DNA of 6,108 bases from an uncultured Eubacterium sp. (GTDB taxonomy: Bacteria; Bacillota; Clostridia; Lachnospirales; Lachnospiraceae): positions 1 through 6,108 of the forward strand of contig URAI01000121.1 in the NCBI GenBank assembly GCA_900545725.1, read 5' to 3'. Within the stretch, counting starts at the first letter, position 1; each line of letters starts with the position of its first letter. Below the pieces are notes generated by a model that was not told where the DNA came from, ran no database searches, and saw only the letters and a program-made list of their open reading frames with translations. Shown in pieces: positions 1 through 6,108 of this stretch. The position numbers and the translations under genes are program-made.

Positions 1-93
1 TACATTAAATGCTCATCTGTAGAGTTTCTTAGCACTCATCCATCGTTTTAAAATTTCCAATACAATCCGCCACTTCCCAACTACACCCCATTT

Positions 94-1269
94 TCAACAA
101 ATCAGAAATCTTTTATATGTTAAGTCTATAAGAAATGCCCCCAGCGGCGCAGTTATTATTATTGCAAGCACTGCAACCGTAAGTACAATATTCCCACAGG
201 CAAGTCCCATTGAAAGAGGAACTCCACCTATTGCCGCCTGTACTGTTGCCTTGGGCATATATGATATTACACAGAAAAGTCGTTCCCTCATATTCAGTTT
301 TGTTTTTATCATACATACAAAGACTCCTGCCATTCTGAATAATAACACGCCAAATATCAGCATAACTGCTGATATTCCAGCCGATATGGCATATGATATA
401 TTAACTGTAGCACCTACGAGCACGAATAATATCACCTCTGCACATACCCATAGTTTATTAAATTTGACAGAAAGCCTTACAGCTGCTTCTTTCCTGTTTC
501 TTTGAAGCGCAATTCCAATACACATAACTGCTATCAGTGAAGCAAATGGAATTATATCCGAAAATCTATCCTCTGCTGTCACAAGCAGAAATGATATACA
601 TAATAATATAATTACCTTTACAGTATCTCTTATATGGATTTTCTTAAAATATATTGCAAGTATTGTCCCTGCTGCCATACCTATTAATATCCCAAGGATT
701 ATTGATACAGGAATCCTTATAAAACTTACGGCTGATACACCATTTCCCTGTGCAAGTCCCGTAAATACCGAAAACATTACAATTACAAACACATCATCAA
801 CTGACGCTCCTGCAAGAATCATCTGAGGTACGCTTTTGTTTACACCATATCCCTCATCCATAAGCTTTAACATCTTAGGAACTATTACCGCAGGCGATAC
901 CGCTGCTATTACTGCCCCCATGACTGCCGCTTCTATATAGCTTATATGAAGAAGCAGCGGTGCAAGAATTATCATTCCTGTCATTTCAAAGCAGGCAGGA
1001 ACAAAGCACATAAGAATTGCCGGTCTTCCTACTTTTTTTAAATCATTAATATCAAGTGATAATCCGGCTCTTGTAAGTATTATTATAAGTGCTATTCTCC
1101 TTAACTCTGATGATATTGAAAGTATTGTACCATCAATAAGATTAAGTGCAAATGGACCTAATACTATACCTGTAAATATCATTCCAAGCAGTCCCGGCAG
1201 ATGAAGTTTTTTACACCCCCATCCTGCCAACATTCCAACAAGTAACATTAATGCAATACTAAATAACAT
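94..1269 (-). CDS. CPA-type cation:proton antiporter, under a fluoride-type riboswitch
   Basis: This is a 391-residue polytopic inner-membrane protein of the sodium/hydrogen exchanger family (Pfam Na_H_Exchanger). It has about a dozen hydrophobic segments and almost no soluble tail. Family hallmarks are LTRAGLSLD near residues 65-73, the SPAVIVP unwound-helix motif at 125-131, and the paired aspartates Asp158-Asp159 in GASVDDV. Such a pair is typical of electrogenic antiporters of the NhaA/CPA2 kind and would bind the ion and protons. The C-terminal KTN/TrkA regulatory domain found in KefB-type members is absent. The ATG start has AGGAG six bases upstream (1276-1280). The gene has its own promoter, and a leader that reads as a fluoride riboswitch with a terminator precedes it, so expression is probably induced by fluoride. 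The transported ion cannot be read from sequence: Na+/H+ exchange is the family default, and help with acid or fluoride stress is inference. The protein stops at TGA 94-96. Confidence 0.9.
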   Translation of the reverse strand: MLFSIALMLLVGMLAGWGCKKLHLPGLLGMIFTGIVLGPFALNLIDGTILSISSELRRIALIIILTRAGLSLDINDLKKVGRPAILMCFVPACFEMTGMIILAPLLLHISYIEAAVMGAVIAAVSPAVIVPKMLKLMDEGYGVNKSVPQMILAGASVDDVFVIVMFSVFTGLAQGNGVSAVSFIRIPVSIILGILIGMAAGTILAIYFKKIHIRDTVKVIILLCISFLLVTAEDRFSDIIPFASLIAVMCIGIALQRNRKEAAVRLSVKFNKLWVCAEVILFVLVGATVNISYAISAGISAVMLIFGVLLFRMAGVFVCMIKTKLNMRERLFCVISYMPKATVQAAIGGVPLSMGLACGNIVLTVAVLAIIITAPLGAFLIDLTYKRFLIC

Positions 1270-1301
1270 TTTCCTCTCCTTTTTCAGCTGATTTACAACA
1301 T

Positions 1302-1349
1302 AAAAAAGCTGATAACCCCTGCACTATATATATGCAGAAGTCATCAGCT
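1302..1349 (-). terminator. Riboswitch-controlled intrinsic terminator in the antiporter leader
   Basis: On the minus strand a 17-bp stem (arms 1333-1349 and 1307-1323, three G-U pairs, no mismatch) encloses a nine-base AT-rich loop. A run of T follows immediately (1302-1306, plus the last base of the stem). The structure lies about 35 bases upstream of the antiporter start, inside its own leader. It therefore acts as an attenuator rather than an end-of-gene terminator. Its 5' arm contains the GCTGATGACTTC segment of the upstream aptamer, so the ligand-bound fold and the terminator are mutually exclusive. Confidence 0.88.
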
Positions 1350-1406
1350 GTATAAGCGGTTTGGATGTGAATTAAATAACATCCGGGAAGACATTCATTT
1401 CCCTTA
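1333..1406 (-). promoter_or_regulatory. Fluoride riboswitch aptamer (crcB motif), variant form
   Basis: The minus-strand leader shows the crcB-motif landmarks in order. First is a P1 hairpin of GGGAA/TTCCC (1385-1403) whose loop begins with ATG. Next is AAACCGC (1356-1362), then a short GC...GC helix, then GCTGATGACTTCTGC (1334-1348). This matches the known Bacillus and Thermotoga fluoride aptamers, which carry AAAC-GC followed by GCTGATG/GCTAATG-RCYYCTAC. The 3' segment should pair with the P1 loop as a pseudoknot. Here GACTTC pairs with GAATGTC only if one T is bulged. An additional hairpin (1363-1384) is inserted after P1. When fluoride binds, the pseudoknot should sequester the 5' arm of the terminator and let transcription continue into the antiporter. 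The assignment rests on remembered consensus sequences, not a covariance search. Confidence 0.82.
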
Positions 1407-1423
1407 TTCGTTGTATGTGTCTT

Positions 1424-1452
1424 AATATAATGTATTTTTATTATGGTGTCAA
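1424..1452 (-). promoter_or_regulatory. Sigma-A-type promoter for the riboswitch-antiporter unit
   Basis: On the minus strand a perfect TTGACA -35 box (1447-1452) is followed after 17 bases by TATATT (1424-1429), one mismatch from TATAAT. Transcription would begin near 1417, a little upstream of the P1 hairpin, giving a leader of roughly 150 bases. The promoter sits about 35 bases past the spoVFB stop, so the antiporter is an independent housekeeping-sigma unit, not part of the sporulation genes. Confidence 0.85.
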
Positions 1453-1486
1453 GTTAAAAATATTATATAGCATTAGATGATATATA

Positions 1487-2083
1487 TTAATACGGTGATA
1501 CTATCACTGGCTGCACCTGCTTTCCATTAAGTGCCGCTATTATTGTATCAACTGTTCTATCCATATGCGCAACCATTGATGATGGTTTTTTATTATAATT
1601 ATCCTGACCAAATGGTACAAAATATATATTTTTTACATTCATCAGCATTCCGATATTTTTAAGGTTCATTCCCAACGCATCATTTGTTGATAATGCGATT
1701 ACAAGCGGCTTTTCATTCCGCAAATGCGCTTTAGCCGCCATAAGTGCTGTCGAATCTGTTATACCATTGGCAAGCTTTGCCATGGTGTTTCCAGTACATG
1801 GTGCAATTAATAATACATCAAATAATCCCTTTGGTCCGACCGGCTCTGCATCTGTTATTGAATACATTCCTTTGTTTCCAGTAATTGCTTCGACCTCTTT
1901 TATAAATTCTTCTGCTTTATTAAATCTGTTATCTGTATTTTGCACTCTTTCTGAAAAAACAGGGACAATATCCATGCCCCTGTCTTTCATACTCTGTATC
2001 ACGTTAATTATCTTTTTAAATGTACAAAATGAACCGGTAATTACTAATCCAACTGTAATATTTTCATATAATTTCCCTTCCAT
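1487..2083 (-). CDS. spoVFB: Dipicolinate synthase subunit B
   Basis: This is the flavoprotein-fold subunit (HFCD-like) of dipicolinate synthase. With subunit A it makes dipicolinic acid in the mother cell during sporulation, for Ca-DPA loading of the spore core. Recognisable family blocks are GSFCT at residues 17-21, EPVGPK at 80-85, APCTGNTMAKLANGITDS at 94-111, STNDALG at 132-138 and VPFGQDNYNKKPSSMVAHMD at 156-175. All closely resemble Bacillus SpoVFB. The ATG at 2081-2083 gives 198 residues, near the roughly 200 of Bacillus, and GGAGG lies 12 bases upstream (2096-2100), a rather long spacing. An in-frame GTG at 2110 would add nine residues but would place that GGAGG inside the gene, so I prefer the ATG. 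It follows spoVFA after 137 bases, an unusually wide gap for this pair. The flavin role is family knowledge; the catalytic contribution of this subunit is not evident from sequence. Confidence 0.93.
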   Translation of the reverse strand: MEGKLYENITVGLVITGSFCTFKKIINVIQSMKDRGMDIVPVFSERVQNTDNRFNKAEEFIKEVEAITGNKGMYSITDAEPVGPKGLFDVLLIAPCTGNTMAKLANGITDSTALMAAKAHLRNEKPLVIALSTNDALGMNLKNIGMLMNVKNIYFVPFGQDNYNKKPSSMVAHMDRTVDTIIAALNGKQVQPVIVSPY

Positions 2084-2138
2084 TTTATAATAAATCCTCC
2101 AAAACTTCACTAATATAACTTCTTTACATCTATATAAC

Positions 2139-2158
2139 CAATATTATCTATGATATTG
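2139..2158 (-). repeat. Short inverted repeat in the spoVFA-spoVFB gap
   Basis: CAATAT and ATATTG are perfect six-base arms around an eight-base centre. They lie in an AT-rich gap that also holds four copies of ATAGAT on the minus strand between about 2127 and 2182. No T tract follows, so it is not an intrinsic terminator. In DNA this AT-rich, such a repeat can arise by chance; an operator or mRNA-processing role is only possible. Confidence 0.3.
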
Positions 2159-2220
2159 AATCTATATGATTTATCTATATTAAAAAGGTAAAACAATTAT
2201 AACGTAACCGGAACAGTAAA

Positions 2221-3225
2221 CTATAAATGTAATTTATCGGATATAACCTCATACAATATCCCAGCCGACGTCTTCGGTGAATACTTTCCCGGAAGTCCCA
2301 GCGCATTAACGGCATTAATATTATTTTTCTTACAATAATCATAATCAACACCACCGGGTTTTGAAGCTATATCAATTATAGTTACGTTTCTGTTAAAACG
2401 CTCTAGCATATGTTTATCCACAACCATTTGAGGCACCGTATTTATAACATAATCATATTTATTAAAATCGTTATAATAATCTGATGAATTATCCGAATTA
2501 AAATCAATTGCATTATATCCATATGCCCTTGCCTGTGCTCTTTTATGTCCGGTTCTTTCAATAATTGTCACATTACTATTTAATGCCTTAAATCTGTCTG
2601 CAATAATTCCCGCACATCTGCCATAGCCTGTGATAAGACAGTTACTTCCATTGATATTAATATCACTTCTAATGATTGTCTCAGCTATTACACCTTCTGC
2701 TGTTGCAACTGAATTTTTATATGCAATTGCATCATCAGCCATATATTCATAGAATTTAAGCTTTTTTACAGAATTATTATATATGTTTTCTATTTGTTCT
2801 TTAACGCAATTAAAATTACATCCAAATATATATTCATCACTATTCAGTATGCATTTAAGCTTATTAAAATATATAACACTTGAAGACACAGGAAGCAGCA
2901 GCACATTATAGCCGCATGTACCTTTTTCCCCATAATAAATATTTTGTTTCTTTAATAAACTGTGTACATCACATGCCTTACTTTCATCAACCATACCCAA
3001 TTGAATATTAATATCTGATTGCATACTTCCATCAATAGCTGATGTTTCCTCTGACATACTATCTTCTTTATGCATGTTACTATTATATTCACACAACCTG
3101 ATATATTCTTCAAGCTCTTCATCATTCATATATGTGGCTGTGTAACCCTTTTCACATAAAATCTCATAGAGATATTTCTGTCTTTTGTCACTTCCCATCA
3201 ACAAAAATCTATAACCTTTGTTCAC
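2221..3225 (-). CDS. spoVFA: Dipicolinate synthase subunit A
   Basis: This is the NAD(P)-dependent dehydrogenase-like subunit of dipicolinate synthase, which converts the dihydrodipicolinate-pathway intermediate to dipicolinic acid in the sporulating mother cell. The N-terminal domain begins RFLLMGSDKRQKYL. The linker helix EYMADDAIAYKNSVATAEG (160-178) matches the family's NS-x-x-TAEG/TVEG region. A Rossmann dinucleotide loop GYGRCAG lies at 200-206. The C-terminal signatures ASKPGGVDYDY (287-297) and LGLPGKYSPKTSAG (309-322) are highly characteristic. The protein is 334 residues against about 297 in Bacillus. The surplus lies mostly in a polar, low-complexity stretch around residues 45-90. 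The start is GTG, supported by AGAGGAG ending seven bases upstream (3233-3239). It precedes spoVFB as in Bacillus, but asd and dapG do not follow. Mother-cell sigma-K control is expected from family knowledge; I found no convincing sigma-K promoter. Confidence 0.93.
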   Translation of the reverse strand: MNKGYRFLLMGSDKRQKYLYEILCEKGYTATYMNDEELEEYIRLCEYNSNMHKEDSMSEETSAIDGSMQSDINIQLGMVDESKACDVHSLLKKQNIYYGEKGTCGYNVLLLPVSSSVIYFNKLKCILNSDEYIFGCNFNCVKEQIENIYNNSVKKLKFYEYMADDAIAYKNSVATAEGVIAETIIRSDININGSNCLITGYGRCAGIIADRFKALNSNVTIIERTGHKRAQARAYGYNAIDFNSDNSSDYYNDFNKYDYVINTVPQMVVDKHMLERFNRNVTIIDIASKPGGVDYDYCKKNNINAVNALGLPGKYSPKTSAGILYEVISDKLHL

Positions 3226-3319
3226 TTAATGACTCCTCTTTTCTGATTATATATTATTATATAAAAATTCATAGATTACGTGACTGAAATTTTACAATAT
3301 ATACCATTCCGCAGGCATT

Positions 3320-3336
3320 TTCTAATGACGTTAGAA
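3320..3336 (-). repeat. 17-base inverted repeat upstream of spoVFA
   Basis: TTCTAA and TTAGAA form perfect six-base arms around a five-base centre, about 95 bases before the spoVFA start and just past the methyltransferase stop. No T tract follows on either strand, so it does not look like an intrinsic terminator. A dyad of this size could be an operator for the spoVF genes, but nothing in the sequence names a regulator. Confidence 0.35.
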
Positions 3337-3372
3337 TCTCAAGTCAAATATCATCCATAACTTTAAGTATTC

Positions 3373-4170
3373 CTATACCCTTAATATATCAAGCGTATGT
3401 GCTCCGGCTCCAATAAGCTCCGGTCTTTCACAGGTTGCAAGGTGGTATTCTATAAAATGGTTAAATGTCTCATCATCCATTGCATTTAATATCTGTCTCA
3501 TATAATCGGCAGGTCCATCGGCTGATATTATCTGTAATCTCTTTACACCAGCCGCCTCATTTAACTTATCTATATCATCAAGTCTTACATAATCATACAA
3601 ATCCTGCTTTTCCTGTATACAGTGAAAATCTTCGCTTAACTTGCCATTTTCCAGGCACTCCTTTATATGATTCTGTTTAAATGCATATGTAAGTACACAA
3701 TATTCGTTCATGCAGTAAGCCACAAGAACGATGCCTCCAGGCTTAGTTATCCTTACTGCTTCATTTAAAGCCTTTAATTTATCATCAAATCCAAACAAAT
3801 GATACATCGGACCAAATAAAAGCGTAAGGTCATAATAATTATCCTTAAAGCGTTTAAGATTAACTGCCGTTCCCTGATATGCCTTTACCGCACTTTTCTT
3901 AGCTTTTAACAGACCAAGATTATGTTTTACATACTCAACTGCTGTAACATCATATCCCTCATCTGACAATGCTACGCTATATCTTCCTGTACCGGCACCG
4001 ATATCCATAATCTTTATTTCTGATTTATCATTGATATTATTCTCCTTTGCCAATATATCAAGATATTTGTGAATATATTTCATTGATGTAATAAATTCAA
4101 CCTGTCCATGCTTTCGTGTAAGTCTCTTCTCCTCATTAAATTTATTATAGTGCTTTTCAATTTCATCCAT
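3373..4170 (-). CDS. Class I SAM-dependent methyltransferase, substrate unknown
   Basis: This is a 265-residue soluble protein with a standard Rossmann-like methyltransferase core. Motif I is IMDIGAGTGRYS at 54-65, the glycine-rich SAM loop. Glu79 at the end of strand 2 (TAVEY) should bind the ribose hydroxyls. LLFGPMYHLF (117-126) occupies the motif IV position, and KPGGIVLVAY (143-152) is the usual strand 5 region. The C-terminal third (155-265) is helical and ends CERPELIGAGAHTLDILRV, a tail I associate with a broad family of uncharacterised Firmicute methyltransferases. The start is ATG, with GGAG 11 bases upstream and a GA-rich stretch closer in. It sits between the carboxypeptidase and spoVFA with about 147-base gaps on both sides, so co-transcription is uncertain. 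No substrate can be proposed, and the position next to spoVFA is only weak evidence for a sporulation role. Confidence 0.88.
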   Translation of the reverse strand: MDEIEKHYNKFNEEKRLTRKHGQVEFITSMKYIHKYLDILAKENNINDKSEIKIMDIGAGTGRYSVALSDEGYDVTAVEYVKHNLGLLKAKKSAVKAYQGTAVNLKRFKDNYYDLTLLFGPMYHLFGFDDKLKALNEAVRITKPGGIVLVAYCMNEYCVLTYAFKQNHIKECLENGKLSEDFHCIQEKQDLYDYVRLDDIDKLNEAAGVKRLQIISADGPADYMRQILNAMDDETFNHFIEYHLATCERPELIGAGAHTLDILRV

Positions 4171-4226
4171 ATATTATCTCTCTCCACTCCTAAACAAACT
4201 TTATTGCAAACGGGCCCGAAACAACC

Positions 4227-4232
4227 ATTATA
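4227..4232 (-). promoter_or_regulatory. Possible -10 element upstream of the methyltransferase
   Basis: A perfect TATAAT occurs on the minus strand 56 bases before the methyltransferase start. The hexamer 17 bases further upstream is GCAGGC, a poor -35, so the site is weak unless it is activator-dependent or read by another sigma factor. Between it and the start lies an eight-base GC palindrome, CGGGCCCG (4211-4218), out of character with the AT-rich surroundings. Confidence 0.25.
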
Positions 4233-4318
4233 TAATTTCTTATGCCTTAGCCTGCTTATGTTTAATCCTGAACTGATTAGTCATATAAATAATATCAAAA
4301 ATATAAATCGTAAACATA

Positions 4319-5428
4319 CTATGCTGGAAGCTGTGGCAGATAGTTCCTATATATTTCAAAATCATCAAATATAACATGCCACTTATAATCTGCCGCCGCT
4401 GTTACAGCAATATAATGATGTCCATCTTTTTCTGCATAGCTTACAAGACAGCATTTGGCTTCATCCGTATAACCTGTCTTTCCGGCAGATATTGTCACTC
4501 CTTCAACCTCGGTTCCATACATTCTGCTAAACATTGTGCTTGTAAGAAGTATTCCCTCCGGATGCTGCTCTGTCGGTGCTGTTGTATACTGATATGTTGA
4601 TAGTACCTTTGCACACAACTCATTAGACATAGCATATTTCATTATCATAGCCATCTCTAATGGTGTTGTATACTGGTTCTCATCAAATAATCCTGATGCA
4701 TTTACAAAATGTGTATTCTTAAGTCCAAGTTCTTCACATTTCTTATTCATAAGCTGTGCAAATTGTTCTTCTGTTCCACCAACCATCTCTGATAAAGCTA
4801 TGGCGCTGTCTGCTCCTGATGGAAGAATAAGTCCGTATAACAAATCATTAAAAGATACGACCTCGCCCGGATTAAATCCTGCTCTTGATGCCTCCTGCGA
4901 TACAAGATATGAAATCATCTCTGCCGACATTGTATAGGTGCTGTTCATATCTGCAATATTTTCAACGGCCACTATAAGTGTCATAACCTTAGTCATTGAT
5001 GCGGGATATATCAGCTGGTCACTGCTTCTTCCGGCAATCAGAGAATTATTTTCCACATCAAGAAGTGCAATATATGGACTCTTAACTTCTTCATCTTCTA
5101 TCTCTGCATATGAAGCACTTACGGCAGGATACACTGCCTGTTTTCTGTCAGCTGCCGAATTGTTAATATCTGCTGCTACTTCCAATGTCTCCTTAGGGCT
5201 TACACTGCTTTGAGTATCATCATTTCTTGTCATATATACTGACACAGCCGCAGTAGTTGTAATAACTGCAAGTGCAGCTACCGATGCTATAATTCTCTTA
5301 ATCTTTTTTACACGTAACTGTCTTGCTCTTTTTTCATCCATAAGCTTTCTTCTTCTTTGCTCACGTCTTATCTGTCTCTTATAATCAAGTCTGTATTCAT
5401 CATCATAATCTTCAAAATCTCTATTCAT
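4319..5428 (-). CDS. D-alanyl-D-alanine carboxypeptidase (peptidase S11), N-terminally anchored
   Basis: This is a penicillin-binding-protein-type serine DD-carboxypeptidase that trims the terminal D-alanine of peptidoglycan stem peptides outside the membrane. Numbering from the upstream ATG at 5431, the SxxK motif is Ser145-Met-Thr-Lys148 in YPASMTKVM. The KTG motif is Lys318-Thr-Gly320 in AGKTGYT. The usual SxN motif appears as Ser205-Gly-Ala207 in LPSGADSA, so its asparagine is replaced by alanine. A very basic and acidic cytoplasmic tail of about 46 residues precedes a single membrane segment (about 47-67). The protein ends soon after the S11 domain and lacks the C-terminal PBP5-like beta domain and amphipathic anchor of DacA/DacF. 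Two adjacent ATGs exist: AGGGG (5435-5439) is six bases from the one at 5428 and only three from the one at 5431, so I prefer 5428. It is DacF-like by neighbourhood, but vegetative DacA-type function is equally possible. Confidence 0.88.
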   Translation of the reverse strand: MNRDFEDYDDEYRLDYKRQIRREQRRRKLMDEKRARQLRVKKIKRIIASVAALAVITTTAAVSVYMTRNDDTQSSVSPKETLEVAADINNSAADRKQAVYPAVSASYAEIEDEEVKSPYIALLDVENNSLIAGRSSDQLIYPASMTKVMTLIVAVENIADMNSTYTMSAEMISYLVSQEASRAGFNPGEVVSFNDLLYGLILPSGADSAIALSEMVGGTEEQFAQLMNKKCEELGLKNTHFVNASGLFDENQYTTPLEMAMIMKYAMSNELCAKVLSTYQYTTAPTEQHPEGILLTSTMFSRMYGTEVEGVTISAGKTGYTDEAKCCLVSYAEKDGHHYIAVTAAADYKWHVIFDDFEIYRNYLPQLPA

Positions 5429-5456
5429 CATAATCCCCTGTTAATCTAATCCACAT

Positions 5457-5486
5457 GTTATAATGCTTAATTAATAAAAGTGTAAT
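5457..5486 (-). promoter_or_regulatory. Candidate promoter for the carboxypeptidase gene
   Basis: On the minus strand ATTACA (5481-5486, four of six matches to TTGACA) is followed after 18 bases by TATAAC (5457-5462, five of six). A transcript starting near 5450 would have a leader of about 20 bases with the AGGGG ribosome site in it. No sigma-F or sigma-G pattern was convincing. The match is moderate and the region is AT-rich, so chance is a real possibility. Confidence 0.35.
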
Positions 5487-5496
5487 ATCCCTGTTT

Positions 5497-6045
5497 TTAC
5501 CTATACTGTGTACTTACAGCAAGTTCTTCTGCCTTTTCTTCCCCTGCAAGAAGCTTTACAAGTTCAAGCCCTAAATCAACAGACGTTCCCATTCCTCTTG
5601 AAGTGATAATATTACCATCTGTAACAACCCTCTGCTTAACATCAGCAAGTTTAGCTCCCTTTAATTCACCTTCAAAACCCGGAAAACATGTTGCATTCTT
5701 ACCTTCAAGTATTCCCATTCTTCCAAGAATACTAGGTGCTGCACATATTGCTGCTATATATTTATTCTTATTATTAAAATCTCTTATTTGTGCTATAAGC
5801 TTATCATTCTTTTCATAGAGCTTATGTCCCGGACCACCCGGAAGAAATATTACATCTGTGTCATCAATGTCATGTCCGTCAAATGTATATTCAGCATTAA
5901 CGACTACTCCCTGCGCACTTTTTACAGCTTTTTCACCGGATACAGATACAAGGTCAACCGTAATCCCTGCTCTTCTTAATATATCAACTACTGCAAGTGC
6001 CTCCACTGTTTCAAATCCCTCTGTTAAAAATGTTGTAACTTTCAT
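5497..6045 (-). CDS. DJ-1/PfpI family protein (YajL/ThiJ-like)
   Basis: This is a 182-residue cytoplasmic protein of the DJ-1 subfamily, full length for the group. Family members are linked to oxidative and carbonyl stress, with glyoxalase III, deglycase or redox-chaperone activities reported and debated. The nucleophile elbow is AAICAAPSILG with Cys101 as the reactive residue. Glu12 in EGFETVEA aligns with the DJ-1 glutamate (Glu18) that tunes that cysteine. FLPGGPG (67-73) and the TSRGMGTSVDLGLELVKLL-type C-terminal block are also typical of DJ-1/YajL rather than of PfpI proteases. The ATG start has AAGGGG seven bases upstream (6053-6057). Only 63 bases lie upstream in the window, with no clear promoter, so it may belong to an operon continuing to the right. 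The carboxypeptidase start follows about 66 bases downstream without a terminator. The physiological substrate is not predictable. Confidence 0.92.
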   Translation of the reverse strand: MKVTTFLTEGFETVEALAVVDILRRAGITVDLVSVSGEKAVKSAQGVVVNAEYTFDGHDIDDTDVIFLPGGPGHKLYEKNDKLIAQIRDFNNKNKYIAAICAAPSILGRMGILEGKNATCFPGFEGELKGAKLADVKQRVVTDGNIITSRGMGTSVDLGLELVKLLAGEEKAEELAVSTQYR

Positions 6046-6108
6046 TTATTTTCCCCTTTCACGGTATTATTTATTCCCAACCTGATTTGTGTCTTTATTA
6101 TCACTATT

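Noticed and set aside
12..60. GATGAG...GAAAC on the minus strand, reminiscent of a hammerhead ribozyme core
   Set aside because: The CUGAUGA core is not matched exactly and there is no usable stem II or closing stems.
29..91. A 20-codon minus-strand reading frame just after the antiporter stop, encoding a short peptide with three cysteines
   Set aside because: It has no ribosome binding site, the frame is closed by a stop shortly upstream, and its length is within chance. A frameshifted antiporter tail is also possible but unsupported.
251..505. Plus-strand open frames across the window, such as 251-505, 1767-2090, 4938-5213 and 5858-6085
   Set aside because: They lie antisense within or across clear minus-strand genes, have low-complexity products and lack supporting ribosome sites or family motifs.
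1453..1486. Possible terminator after spoVFB (TATAT...TATATA followed by a few T)
   Set aside because: The stem is only A-T pairs with a long loop, too weak to call as an intrinsic terminator.
3240..3310. Possible sigma-G or sigma-K promoter upstream of spoVFA
   Set aside because: A GTATA box has roughly correct spacing, but the -10 fits neither CATNNTA nor CATANNNTA, so the match is at chance level in AT-rich DNA.
4211..4218. CGGGCCCG palindrome in the methyltransferase leader
   Set aside because: It has no loop and no T tract, and a single eight-base palindrome has no assignable function.

Overview
The window is AT-rich and carries six protein genes, all on the minus strand, so transcription runs from the right end to the left. 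The dipicolinate synthase pair (spoVFA, spoVFB) marks an endospore former. Base composition, frequent ATA codons, strong Shine-Dalgarno sites and protein style suggest a clostridial Firmicute, plausibly Lachnospiraceae. That placement is inference.

In transcription order: a DJ-1/PfpI protein (5497-6045); a membrane-anchored D-alanyl-D-alanine carboxypeptidase (4319-5428); a class I SAM-dependent methyltransferase (3373-4170); dipicolinate synthase subunit A (2221-3225) and subunit B (1487-2083); then a separate unit with its own sigma-A-type promoter, a structured leader and a CPA-type cation:proton antiporter (94-1269). No gap reaches 300 bases. The longest, 1270-1486, is filled by the antiporter promoter and leader.

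The two dipicolinate genes together make the spore-core chelator from the lysine-pathway intermediate. The neighbouring carboxypeptidase could serve spore or vegetative peptidoglycan. No strong terminator was seen between the first five genes, but gaps of about 110-150 bases before three of them (methyltransferase, spoVFA and spoVFB) leave room for internal promoters.

The most notable element is the antiporter leader. It reads as a fluoride (crcB-type) riboswitch: a P1 hairpin with an ATG-containing loop, the AAACCGC segment, and the GCTGATGAC segment running into a 17-bp terminator stem followed by a T tract. The gene controlled is an antiporter rather than a Fluc or CLC-F fluoride exporter. 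The aptamer carries an extra hairpin and an imperfect pseudoknot. This is a known riboswitch class in an unusual form, not a wholly new system. Nothing else in the window looks like a mobile element, CRISPR array, RNA gene or defence system.
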